Shown piece by piece: positions 44,185-52,286 of a stretch of 64,000 bases of DNA. A model generated the notes under the pieces. That model searched no databases. It was not told the DNA's origin and saw only the letters and a program-made list of their open reading frames with translations. Position numbers and translations under genes: made by a program. How positions within the stretch are numbered: the first letter of the stretch is position 1; each line of letters opens with the position of its first letter. Origin of the DNA: Romboutsia lituseburensis (GTDB lineage: Bacteria; Bacillota; Clostridia; Peptostreptococcales; Peptostreptococcaceae); the NCBI RefSeq assembly GCF_024723825.1, contig NZ_JANQBQ010000001.1, positions 372,001 to 436,000 on the forward strand, read 5' to 3'.

Positions 44185-44224
44185 AATTAACCGATTTTAT
44201 TATTTAAAATAAAATCGGTTAATT
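44185..44224 (+). terminator. Terminator of the pst operon
   Basis: 17-bp perfect arms beginning AATTAACCGATTTTATT. A weaker hairpin (TTAACTAC/GTAGTTAA) precedes it over the phoU stop. Confidence 0.82.
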
Positions 44225-44277
44225 AAAAATGAAAAACATAAAATTACCTAGTAGAATAAAATTATTAAAAAATTAAT

Positions 44278-44308
44278 TTGACTTAGAGTTAACTCAAAGT
44301 ATTATGAT
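44278..44308 (+). promoter_or_regulatory. MerR-type promoter with 19-bp spacer
   Basis: TTGACT (44278-44283) and TATGAT (44303-44308) are 19 bp apart, the stretched spacing that MerR-family activators correct. The spacer holds the dyad GAGTTAACTC (44286-44295), close to known operators of AdhR/NmlR-like regulators. Confidence 0.7.
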
Positions 44309-44379
44309 ATACTTAAGGTATCAAATAAATTATATTGTTTAAAACTTTAATAAGATATTATAGCCAGGAGCGTAAGAGA

Positions 44380-44589
44380 ATGACGATTACAGAAGTAAGT
44401 GAGAAATTTGGATTTTCTCAAGACACATTACGTTATTATGAAAAAATAGGACTTATAGCGAATATAAATCGTGATAACAGAGTAAGAAGAAACTATTTAA
44501 AAGAAGATTGTAATGGGATAGAGTTTATTAAATGTATGAGGAGGGCAGGTCTTGCTATTGAAACCTTAATAGAGTATGCTGAAATATGA
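44380..44589 (+). pseudogene. MerR-family regulator, truncated after DNA-binding domain
   Basis: The 69 residues include an intact MerR winged helix: MTITEVSEKFGFSQDTLRYYEKIGLI, then FIKCMRRAGLAIETLIEY. Normal relatives have 110 to 140 or more residues with a dimerising coiled coil; here TGA at 44587 ends the frame at the very start of that helix, and the bases beyond have stops in this frame. ATG 44380 has AGGAG nine bases before it. The characteristic autoregulated promoter is still in place. Probably a recent loss of function, or a minimal DNA-binding remnant. Confidence 0.65.
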
Positions 44590-44899
44590 AGATACTAGTA
44601 TTATGAATGAAAAAAATCCTTTACAGAAATATTAAAGTATTATGCTTTAGTTGTTAAATGATTTTTAGCTAGTATATAATTAAAACTTCTAGATTATTTG
44701 ATATTAAATTAAAATATTTATTTTTATAAAGCCTTTATAGTATAGCTGTATTACACAGTTGTGTGTATGAGGTTTTTTTATTTAGTATATATTTATACTA
44801 TTCATATAATAAGTAAATAGCTTAACTACTTATATTGTATCATTTATTTAAGTATGATAAACTGTTTGCAAAGTTAAAAGGTAGAATGGGGAGAGTATT
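44590..44899. other. Intergenic stretch after truncated merR
   Basis: About 310 bases. It contains frame pieces that may be the lost MerR C-terminus, and an imperfect hairpin around 44729-44780 ending in seven T that could be the old terminator. Otherwise nothing recognised. Confidence 0.4.
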
Positions 44900-45499
44900 A
44901 TGAAACAAATATTAGAATTAGAAAAATATAAATTAATTAAATTAGCGAAGGTTCTTACTTTATCCTTAGAGAAGGATCCATTATATATAAACTTATTTCC
45001 GGATGAAAACAAAAGGAAAAAATATTTAGATCGCTTTTTTGAAATGAGAATTAAATATGGTTTGAAATATGGAAGAGTATACACAATTTCAGATAAATAT
45101 GAAGGTGTACTAATAATACTACCTGGTGAAGATGTGATGACACCTATAAAGGTATTTAGATCAGGCGGTATAAAGTTAATCGGCACTTTAGGTAGAAATA
45201 ATATGAAAAAATTAGTTGATATTTTAGACTACTTATATACAAAAGAAAAGCTATATATGAGAGATAACTTTATAAAGATATCGCTAATAGGTATTAATCC
45301 AATATACCAAAATAAAGGATATGGTAGCCATATGATAAAGTATATTTTAAAACAAATTGAAGGCCAAAACATTTCATGTTATTTAGAAACTCAAAATTTT
45401 ATAAATTTAAATTTTTACGAGAAACTTGGATTTAAAATATTAGAAACTGGCAATATGCCAGTAGAAAATGTTTCATATTGGTGCATGATGAAAAAATAA
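44900..45499 (+). CDS. GNAT-family acetyltransferase
   Basis: A 199-residue N-acetyltransferase. The acetyl-CoA motif A is ISLIGINPIYQNKGYG with QNKGYG as the pyrophosphate loop, and motif B is NLNFYEKLGFKILETG. The N-terminal 70 residues (LFPDENKRKKYLDRFFEM) resemble GNATs that act on small molecules or antibiotics, but the substrate is unknown. GGGGAG precedes the ATG. Confidence 0.83.
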   Translation: MKQILELEKYKLIKLAKVLTLSLEKDPLYINLFPDENKRKKYLDRFFEMRIKYGLKYGRVYTISDKYEGVLIILPGEDVMTPIKVFRSGGIKLIGTLGRNNMKKLVDILDYLYTKEKLYMRDNFIKISLIGINPIYQNKGYGSHMIKYILKQIEGQNISCYLETQNFINLNFYEKLGFKILETGNMPVENVSYWCMMKK

Positions 45500-45566
45500 T
45501 ATTCTGAGAATAAAATATAAGAATTAAGTAATAAAAAATATTTTTTATTATTAACATCTAAAATAA

Positions 45567-45600
45567 AAAAGCCTGATTGAAACCAGACTTTTTTATTTTA
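45567..45600. terminator. Bidirectional terminator
   Basis: AAAAAAGCCTG / CAGACTTTTTT stem with one mismatch, between converging genes. Confidence 0.75.
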
Positions 45601-45608
45601 AGTTAATG

Positions 45609-46388
45609 CTATCTTTCAAATAAGCTACCTAAAGAACCTAAAATACTTCCTTCATCTCTGCCATCTCCAGCAACTTGTGGAGCAGAAGCAAAGACTCTAG
45701 AAGCAAGTCTACTAAATGGTAAACTCTGAATCCATACACTACCTGGACCTGTTAAGCTAGCTAAAAATAATCCTTCACCACCAAATAAACTATTTTTTAC
45801 TCCACCAACAAATTCTATATTATAGTTAATATCTTTAGTCATAGCAACTAAACAACCAGTATCGACTCTTAATTTTTCTCCTGGATCTAACTCTTTTTTT
45901 ACAATAGTACCACCCGCATGTATAAAGCAAAGTCCATCTCCTTCAAGTTTTTGAAGAATAAATCCTTCTCCACCAAAGAAGCCAACTCCTAGTTTTTTTC
46001 TAAAATCTATACCAATACTTACCCCTTTAGCGGCACATAAAAATGCATCTTTTTGACAAACTAGTTTACCGCCAATTTGTGCTAAATCAACAGGAATTAT
46101 TTTACCTGGATAAGGAGAAGCAAATGATACTTTTTGTTTATTATATCCATCATTTGTAAAAGCTGTCATGAAAAGACTTTCACCTGTTAGCATTCTTTTT
46201 GCAGCACCAAATAGTTTAGAGCCTCCATTTTTGCTACCATCACCAAATATAGTTTCCATAGTAATATCTTGATCCATCATCATCATAGCTCCAGCCTCAG
46301 CAACAACTGTCTCTTTAGGATCTAGCTCTATTTCTACAAACTGCATATCATCTCCATACAACTTAAAGTCAACTTCATGTGATCTCAT
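45609..46388 (-). CDS. TIGR00266/AIM24-family protein
   Basis: A 259-residue beta-prism protein of the TIGR00266 (AIM24) group, widespread and of unknown biochemical function. Features: [40 protein letters not shown], and [20 protein letters not shown]. The start [13 protein letters not shown] is chosen because GGAGGAAA lies eight bases upstream; the more distal in-frame ATG overlaps that site. No signal peptide, so cytoplasmic or peripheral membrane. Confidence 0.86.
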   Translation of the reverse strand: MRSHEVDFKLYGDDMQFVEIELDPKETVVAEAGAMMMMDQDITMETIFGDGSKNGGSKLFGAAKRMLTGESLFMTAFTNDGYNKQKVSFASPYPGKIIPVDLAQIGGKLVCQKDAFLCAAKGVSIGIDFRKKLGVGFFGGEGFILQKLEGDGLCFIHAGGTIVKKELDPGEKLRVDTGCLVAMTKDINYNIEFVGGVKNSLFGGEGLFLASLTGPGSVWIQSLPFSRLASRVFASAPQVAGDGRDEGSILGSLGSLFER

Positions 46389-46572
46389 ATATATTTCCTC
46401 CATATAATAGTTTTTATATAGCTTTATTATATCTTAATAATAAAGCTATATAAAAATTAAATAAAAATTAAATATTTGTAACCTGATAAATATTTTTGAT
46501 TATTTATAAAAAATATCTAAATAAATGTAAATAATTCATTGTTGTGGAATGTTTTAAAATATAATTAAATAT

Positions 46573-47032
46573 ATGCTAAAATGGGTATATAGTACTTTAT
46601 TAATAAAAGCGGCAATGCAAGCTCCATCTTCAAAAAATTCTCAACCATGGGAGTTTGTTGTAATAGATGATAAAGTAGTATTACATCAACTATCAAAAGT
46701 GCAGCATAGAGCTAAACATATAAAAGATGATCCTATATGTATAGCAGTTCTTGGGAATAAAGAACGATTTTTAAAAGCTGGTAAATGGATACAAGATCTA
46801 GGGGCAAGTGGCAAAATATCCTACTAGAATCAACTCACCAAGGCTTAGCTTCTTAATGGACTGGAATATTTCCAAAAAATAAAGTAGTTGATAAAACAAA
46901 AATAGATTTGGATTTACCTGAGAATTTGGTGCCGTATGCTTTAATTTCAATAGGATATAGTAATGAAAAAATGAATATATAGATAGGTTTGACGAAAACA
47001 AAATATATAGAAATAAGGTTAAAAATGGATAA
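46573..47032 (+). pseudogene. Nitroreductase remnant, multiply broken
   Basis: Readable nitroreductase pieces in order: IKAAMQAPSSKNSQPWEFVV, then QNILLESTHQGL and WTGIFPKNKVVDK, then LVPYALISIGYSNEK and DRFDENKIYRNKVKNG. They lie in different frames: a frameshift near 46810, a stop after GLAS near 46854, and another frameshift near 46980. The N-terminal FMN-binding stretch is missing as well. The ancestral enzyme was an FMN-dependent NAD(P)H nitroreductase. Confidence 0.85.
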
Positions 47033-47060
47033 ATAAAGATTAAAAAATTAAGGAGACTAC

Positions 47061-47813
47061 ATGTACATAGACTTTCATAATCACTTAGATTTTTATACAA
47101 ATGAAACAATTGATAAGGCAATAAATATAATCAATAACGAGGAGATAAAAACAATAGCCTGTTCAATGGATGAAAAAAGTTATATTAAAAATTTAGAAAT
47201 ATCAAATAAAAGCAAATATATTATACCGATATTTGGAATACATCCATGGAAGGTTGATAAAGGAATATACAATTTAGAAAAGCTAGAAAAATATATAAAA
47301 ACAACTCCATTAATTGGAGAAGTAGGCTTGGATTTTCATTGGGTAGAAGATAAATCAACTTATGAAAATCAAATAAGGGTATTTAAATACTTTTTAGACT
47401 GTGCAAAAAAATACAAAAAATACATAAATGTACATACTAAAGGTGCAGAAAAACTAGTACTAGATTTAATAAAAAAGTATGATATTTCTAACCAAACAAT
47501 AATACATTGGTATTCTGGAGATAAAGATACTTTATTAAAATTAATAGATTTAAAGTGCTATTTTACAGCAAGTGTAGATTTATATTCAAATACGAAAACA
47601 ATAGAAATAATAAAAGAGATACCAGTAAATAAGCTATTGGCAGAAACAGATGGTCCAATAGCATTAGAATGGGTCAATGGTGTTTATGGAATGCCTAATG
47701 AAATTAAAAAAGTATATAGACATATATGTAAAGTTAAATGTGTAGATTTAGAAGAGTTTCAATTTAGTTGCAAAGAAAATTTAATGAAGATTATCAATAG
47801 TATATATAAATAA
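47061..47813 (+). CDS. TatD-family metal-dependent hydrolase
   Basis: A 250-residue amidohydrolase-fold enzyme. Metal ligands appear intact: HxH in YIDFHNHLDF, Glu in IGEVGLDFHW, His in INVHTKGAE, His in IIHWYSGD and Asp in LAETDGP. TatD proteins are 3'-5' DNA exonucleases or related phosphoesterases. Sequence is slightly short for TatD proper (about 260), so a TatD-like subfamily is likely. AAGGAG precedes the ATG. Confidence 0.86.
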   Translation: MYIDFHNHLDFYTNETIDKAINIINNEEIKTIACSMDEKSYIKNLEISNKSKYIIPIFGIHPWKVDKGIYNLEKLEKYIKTTPLIGEVGLDFHWVEDKSTYENQIRVFKYFLDCAKKYKKYINVHTKGAEKLVLDLIKKYDISNQTIIHWYSGDKDTLLKLIDLKCYFTASVDLYSNTKTIEIIKEIPVNKLLAETDGPIALEWVNGVYGMPNEIKKVYRHICKVKCVDLEEFQFSCKENLMKIINSIYK

Positions 47814-47816
47814 GTT

Positions 47817-47852
47817 AATACTAAATATAAAGTTTTTATATTTGGTATTTTT
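47817..47852 (+). terminator. Terminator of the TatD-like gene
   Basis: AATACTAAATATAAA / TTTATATTTGGTATT (wobble pairs) with a T tail. Confidence 0.75.
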
Positions 47853-47961
47853 GTATAAAAAATTTAAAATTAAAAAGGAATTAAGCAAAAAAAGTACAAA
47901 GTTGTAGATAAAAAGCAAAATATAAAATAAAATGTAAAATCGAAAAGAAAGGAGATTATAT

Positions 47962-48331
47962 ATGGGGAATAAAAAGGGTTGTAATTACTCTAATATTTAG
48001 AATCTTTGATGCAGGGGTAACGAGGGCATTAGAAATGAAATTATTACCAGGAGGAAAATCTAAATTTGTGTTTGCATTTTTTACATCTACTATTATGAAT
48101 CTTACATTTGCACCAACATTTATGTTTACACATAAGATAACAGACACATATCTAGATATGAAATATGAATCTATAAAGGATATAAGTATGAAATCAATAG
48201 CAGATAGAATAGATTTAAATAGGTTTCTATCTCTTGTTATAGGAAAAACAATACCGTTATTTTGGATACCCGCACATACTATAATTTTTTTAATTCCAGG
48301 AGAATATAGAGTTTTATTTGCGGCAAGTTAA
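47962..48331 (+). pseudogene. Small membrane protein with frameshift at a G run
   Basis: ATG 47962 has AAAGGAG seven bases before it but its frame stops after 12 codons. Removing one G of the GGGG at 47964-47967 joins that start to a long frame that reads MGIKRVVITLIFRIFDAGVT and continues through 48331 (PGGKSKFVFAFF, IGKTIPLFWIPAHTIIFLIP). The joined product would be about 122 residues with two to three membrane segments. I do not recognise the family. A lone start at ATG 48035 is the fallback. Confidence 0.55.
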
Positions 48332-48335
48332 TCAT

Positions 48336-48374
48336 AAAAATAGCCCCATCTATATAGAGAGGTGGCTGTTTTTT
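48336..48374 (+). terminator. Terminator after the frameshifted membrane gene
   Basis: Imperfect stem built from AAAAATAGCC and GGCTGTTTTTT, ending in a T run. Confidence 0.65.
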
Positions 48375-48441
48375 AGAAAAGGAGTTTGAACAAAGATATT
48401 GAATAGGTGTAATGGATGTATTAATTTTAGGGGGGATTTTA

Positions 48442-49059
48442 GTGACATATGATATAAAGGTTATTAGAAAAAATGAACATAAAACAAGCTCTTGGTCAGG
48501 AGGATCTACAACTCAGCTATACATATATCCAGAAAGTTCTATATATAGTGAGCTAAATTTCATATTTAGAGTAAGCTCAGCTAAAGTAAGTGTAAATGAA
48601 TCTACGTTTACTAGTTTACCTGGAATAAATAGAAAAATTATGATTTTAGATGGAGCTCTTAATTTAAAGCATGAAGGACATCATGAAATTAAATTAAATA
48701 AATTTGAACAAGATAGTTTTAAAGGAGAGTGGCTAACTAAAAGTTATGGAAAAGTTACTGATTTTAATCTGATGATGAATAAAGGTTGTGATGGTAATTT
48801 AGAGCATATAAAAATAGACTGTAAAACTTTAAAAAATTTAAATTTATCAACGAATATTGATAATAATAAAAAAATGATTATTATTTTTTATTGCTTAGAG
48901 GGTAGTGTAGATATTAATATGGATAGTTTGATAAATTTAAATGAAGGAGATTTATTAGTTTTAAAAAATAATAGTAAAAACAGATTGTATAATATAAATA
49001 TATCAAATAATTTTGAAAAAAAATCTAATATAATAAAAGTTACAACATATTTTGATTAA
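48442..49059 (+). CDS. HutD/Ves-family cupin-like protein
   Basis: A 205-residue protein of the HutD fold, a double-stranded beta-helix related to cupins. Diagnostic features: SSWSGGSTTQLYIYP near the start, LNFIFRVSSAKVSVNESTF and SLPGINRKIMILDGAL. GTG 48442 follows an AGGGGGG site by six bases; the earlier in-frame ATG lacks one. HutD often sits with histidine-degradation genes, but none are here. Function is unsettled. Confidence 0.82.
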   Translation: MTYDIKVIRKNEHKTSSWSGGSTTQLYIYPESSIYSELNFIFRVSSAKVSVNESTFTSLPGINRKIMILDGALNLKHEGHHEIKLNKFEQDSFKGEWLTKSYGKVTDFNLMMNKGCDGNLEHIKIDCKTLKNLNLSTNIDNNKKMIIIFYCLEGSVDINMDSLINLNEGDLLVLKNNSKNRLYNINISNNFEKKSNIIKVTTYFD

Positions 49060-49156
49060 ACTTTATTTTAAAATATTATAATAATCATTTTTACAGATTA
49101 GCAATTTTCTAGTATACTTAATTAATATCAACATCAATTAAGTTTAAGGAGATATT

Positions 49157-49471
49157 ATGGAAGAAAAAAAATTAGTTGACTTAGATGAGATAGAAAAGTT
49201 AACCGTATTAGATAGTAAAACATTAGTTGAAAGAACTTTAAAATTATCAGAGGAGGTAGGAGAGGTATCACAAGCTGTATTAAGTTATACAAATGCATGT
49301 GGTTGTGGTTATAAAAACAAATCTAAAGAAGATATAATAGAAGAATGTTTAGATGTTATAATAGTGGCAAGCGCAATAATAAGCCAAACATATAATAATA
49401 AAATTGATGAAGAAAAAGTAATACAAATATATAAATCAAAGCTTTCTAAATGGAAATCAAAGTGTGAATAA
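49157..49471 (+). CDS. MazG-like nucleotide pyrophosphohydrolase
   Basis: A 104-residue all-alpha NTP pyrophosphatase. The Mg-binding pattern is present: LKLSEEVGEVSQAVL (ExxE) and EDIIEECLDVIIVASAI (ExxD). It probably removes non-canonical or surplus nucleotides. AAGGAG precedes the ATG. A long terminator begins at the stop codon. Confidence 0.85.
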   Translation: MEEKKLVDLDEIEKLTVLDSKTLVERTLKLSEEVGEVSQAVLSYTNACGCGYKNKSKEDIIEECLDVIIVASAIISQTYNNKIDEEKVIQIYKSKLSKWKSKCE

Positions 49472-49519
49472 CCTCTACCCTACTACTTTAATAAATTAAA
49501 GTGGTAGGGTAGAGGTTAT
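49468..49519 (+). terminator. Long terminator of the MazG-like gene
   Basis: About 22-bp arms beginning ATAACCTCTACCCTACTACT, starting at the stop codon itself. Confidence 0.8.
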
Positions 49520-49626
49520 TTTGAATATAGATTTATATAAAACATATGATTTATTAAAGGAATTAAATTAAAAGTTTAAATTAATTATTAAAATAGCTTT
49601 TAAGCTAATTAAATAGGAGTGATAAT

Positions 49627-50577
49627 ATGAATAATACACTTGTATTATATGAAAGTAATTCTAATACTACAAGAAAAGCTGCAGAAATCATATCATTTAT
49701 AGTAGGAAATTCTAAATTGCTCGACGTTGAAAATAGTCCAAATTCAATAGATAAATATTCAAATATAGTTATAGCAATTCCTTTATTAGGAAAGAAGACA
49801 GGAGATAAAACGATAAAATATTTAGAAAAACATAATTTTGATTTTACAAACAAAAAACTTATAGTAGTTTGTGTTGGATTATCCAAAAAAGACGGAATCC
49901 AATACTCAACTCAAATACAAAATATAACTAAGAAGGCAAATATATATTATCATTTTATACATGAAGAATTAGTGCTTAGCAAATTAACACAAGAAGATAA
50001 ATCTAGCATAAAAAATTTTTCGGAAATAATAAATGTACCATTTAAAGATATGGGAGAATTTAAAGATACTGAAGCTGTAAAAGCAGCTATAAATATAAAA
50101 AAATACATAGATAGACAACAGAAAACTGTTCCTAAAATTGAGATGAAAAAAAGTATAGATCAATTTATAAAAAAACACAATACGGCTACAATTGCTACCG
50201 GATATGAAAATTTTATAAGGGCTACACCTATAGAGTATGAATACAAAGATAATGTATTTTATTTTATATCAGAAGGTGGATTAAAATATGTAGGGATACT
50301 TCAAAATAAAAATATAAGTATTACAATTTACGAAGAGTATACAGGTATGGACAACTTAAGAGGTCTTCAAATTACGGGAAATTGCCAAATGATAGATACT
50401 TATAGCGAAGAATATGAAGAAATTATTAACTTAAAAAAGTTAAATCTTGAGTATATAAAAAAGCTTCCTATAACTCTTAATATTTTTAAAGTTATACCTA
50501 TTAAATATGAATATTTAAACTCAAATTTTAAAAAAAATGGATATGATGCTAGACAGATATTAGACTGCATAGATTAA
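49627..50577 (+). CDS. Flavodoxin-like plus pyridoxamine-oxidase-like fusion
   Basis: A 316-residue two-domain protein. Residues 1 to about 140 look like a flavodoxin-type FMN domain: NTLVLYESNSNTTRKAAEII is the phosphate loop and YSNIVIAIPLLGKKTGDKT the second strand. Residues from about 170 match the pyridoxamine 5'-phosphate oxidase-like split barrel: FIKKHNTATIATGYENFIRA, EYKDNVFYFISEGG and GLQITGNCQMID. Both halves bind flavin in their families, so it may pass electrons internally. Reaction unknown. Confidence 0.78.
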   Translation: MNNTLVLYESNSNTTRKAAEIISFIVGNSKLLDVENSPNSIDKYSNIVIAIPLLGKKTGDKTIKYLEKHNFDFTNKKLIVVCVGLSKKDGIQYSTQIQNITKKANIYYHFIHEELVLSKLTQEDKSSIKNFSEIINVPFKDMGEFKDTEAVKAAINIKKYIDRQQKTVPKIEMKKSIDQFIKKHNTATIATGYENFIRATPIEYEYKDNVFYFISEGGLKYVGILQNKNISITIYEEYTGMDNLRGLQITGNCQMIDTYSEEYEEIINLKKLNLEYIKKLPITLNIFKVIPIKYEYLNSNFKKNGYDARQILDCID

Positions 50578-50596
50578 ATAAATTTTTCCATATATT

Positions 50597-51693
50597 ATGA
50601 CACTAACTATAATTGTAATAGCTATATTTGTGAATAAATCTTTTGAATAAGAGTTTAGTAAGTACATAGATGATAGTAATAAAGCAGAGGTTAATCATCT
50701 AGTTTTTGATTTAAGAAATGTATATAATGATAATGAATGGGATGTAGAAACTATAAAACTCTTAGGCGAAGATGCCATAAGAAAAGGAGTAGCATTAGAA
50801 ATATATGACAATAATAATTTTTTAATTTGGAGTATTTTCAAAGATGAAAAAATGCTATCTAATCATACTTTAAACAATATAAAAAAAATATGAAGCGCAT
50901 AGATCAAAATTGGAATGGTCAATTAAAAGAATATAAATTTGAAATATATGATGACAATAAAAATGTAATTGGATATGAAAAAATAATTCACTATGACTCT
51001 ATATATTACATGGAAAATGATATGGAGTTTTTAAATATAATGAATAAATTTATGTTTATAATAAGTATTATATCCATATGAGCTACGATAATAATATCAA
51101 TAATAATATCAAATCTTATAGAAAAGGTATCTAGTATGGCAAAAGTAATTGGTGAAGGTAACTATAACAATGCATTAGAATATAATAGTAATATTAAAGA
51201 AGTAAATGAGCTTATAATATCTATAAATAAACTGGCAGAAAAACTTAATAAACAAGAATTACTAAGAAAAAGGCTAACAACAGACATATCTCATGAACTC
51301 AGAACACCTATAACTAGTATGCAAGGACATTTAGATGCAATGATCGATGGAGTGTGGGAAATTACACCACAAAGACTTATAAGCATAAAAGAAGAGGTCG
51401 TAAGATTAGGGAGTTTAGTAGGTAGTCTTAGAAATTTAGCAAAGTTTGATAATGAAACGAGTGAATCGAATAGAAAAAATACTAACTTAGGAGAACTAAT
51501 ACAAAATATAATATATAATTATGAAGCAAAAGCACTAGATAAAAATATAAGTATAGATTATGAATTAAATAATATATATATGAATATAGATAAAAATCAG
51601 TTCTCACAAGTTATAATAAATTTATTGTCAAATGCTATTAAATATACAAATAAAGGTGGAAAAATCTACATTAAGCTAACTTTATTGAAGTAG
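50597..51693 (+). pseudogene. BaeS-like sensor histidine kinase remnant
   Basis: Most of a membrane sensor kinase can be read: MTLTIIVIAIFVNKSFE, then VNHLVFDLRNVYNDNEWDVE, VIGYEKIIHYDSIYYMEN, a second membrane segment, HAMP, the box TTDISHELRTPITSMQGHLD and NLLSNAIKYTNKGGKIYI. Lesions: in-frame TAA near 50648, a frameshift in the eight-A run near 50881-50889, TGA near 51079, and loss of the C-terminal G boxes after 51690, where the frame runs into a terminator. The usual partner regulator gene is absent. Confidence 0.85.
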
Positions 51694-51700
51694 ATTTTTT
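51661..51700 (+). terminator. Terminator over the end of the broken kinase
   Basis: AAAATCTAC (51661-51669) pairs with GTAGATTTT (51690-51698), then T. The kinase frame ends inside it. Confidence 0.7.
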
Positions 51701-51767
51701 GCATATAAAAATTATTTTAATGTAAGAATTTTCAAGTACCCTAAAATAAAAAATTAGAATATTTAAT

Positions 51768-51805
51768 CCTCCTATAATAAATATTATACAAAAGGAGGTT
51801 TTTTT
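51768..51805 (+). promoter_or_regulatory. Hairpin that pairs the ribosome site of the next small gene
   Basis: CCTCC (51768-51772) pairs with GGAGG (51794-51798); an inner TATAAT/ATTATA extends the stem. Seven T follow. GGAGG is the ribosome site of ATG 51807, so the structure could be a terminator, a translation lock, or both. Confidence 0.55.
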
Positions 51806-51806
51806 C

Positions 51807-51977
51807 ATGAAAAATAAAAACGATAATGATATAGAAGATATAGAGTATGAAATGTTAGGAAATATGTTTATAGGAAGCTTATTTGATATGACAGGCGAAT
51901 TAGATAATACAGCTCAAAACTGGATAACATATTTAGAAGTAGAAGAAATAAGAAAGTTAAAAAAAGAAAGAAAATGA
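51807..51977 (+). CDS. 56-residue acidic small protein, unknown
   Basis: Small frame behind AAAGGAGG, spaced eight bases from ATG 51807. The peptide begins MKNKNDNDIEDIEYEMLGNM, has a middle FIGSLFDMTGELDNTAQNWI and a basic end RKLKKERK. No signal or membrane segment, probably helical. Family not recognised. Its ribosome site lies in a hairpin and its own terminator follows immediately, so it is an independently regulated unit. Confidence 0.55.
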   Translation: MKNKNDNDIEDIEYEMLGNMFIGSLFDMTGELDNTAQNWITYLEVEEIRKLKKERK

Positions 51978-51980
51978 TAT

Positions 51981-52021
51981 AAAAATAGGCTATGCAAAGA
52001 ATTAAGCATAGTCTATTTTTT
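51981..52021 (+). terminator. Terminator of the 56-residue gene
   Basis: AAAAATAGGCTATGC / GCATAGTCTATTTTT with one G-T pair and a T tail. Confidence 0.87.
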
Positions 52022-52286
52022 ATTTTAAGTATACAGAGTAAAGTATATTTAATAAAATAAAATACAGAAAATTTAGAAAATTTTACCTATTATTAACTAT
52101 ATCATAACGTTTTCTTAATAAAAACATCATACTATTAAGTAAATAAAAAAAATGAGGTGGATAAAATGTGAGATAGCATTATTGTATTTAATAAAATCAA
52201 ATACGTTCCTATACCTATAAATATAATTACCTAATAGATAGTATTTGATAAATTTAGTATATTAAAAATTAAGAAGGAGGCATATT
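52022..52286 (+). other. Leader region of the APC permease
   Basis: About 265 bases. A cre-like sequence ATCATAACGTTTTCTT (52101-52116) matches 14 of 16 consensus positions. At 52166 a good ribosome site (GAGGTGG) leads to ATG directly followed by TGA. Bases of ATCAAATAC and GTATTTGAT farther on can pair across 40 bases. No known riboswitch seen. Confidence 0.3.
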
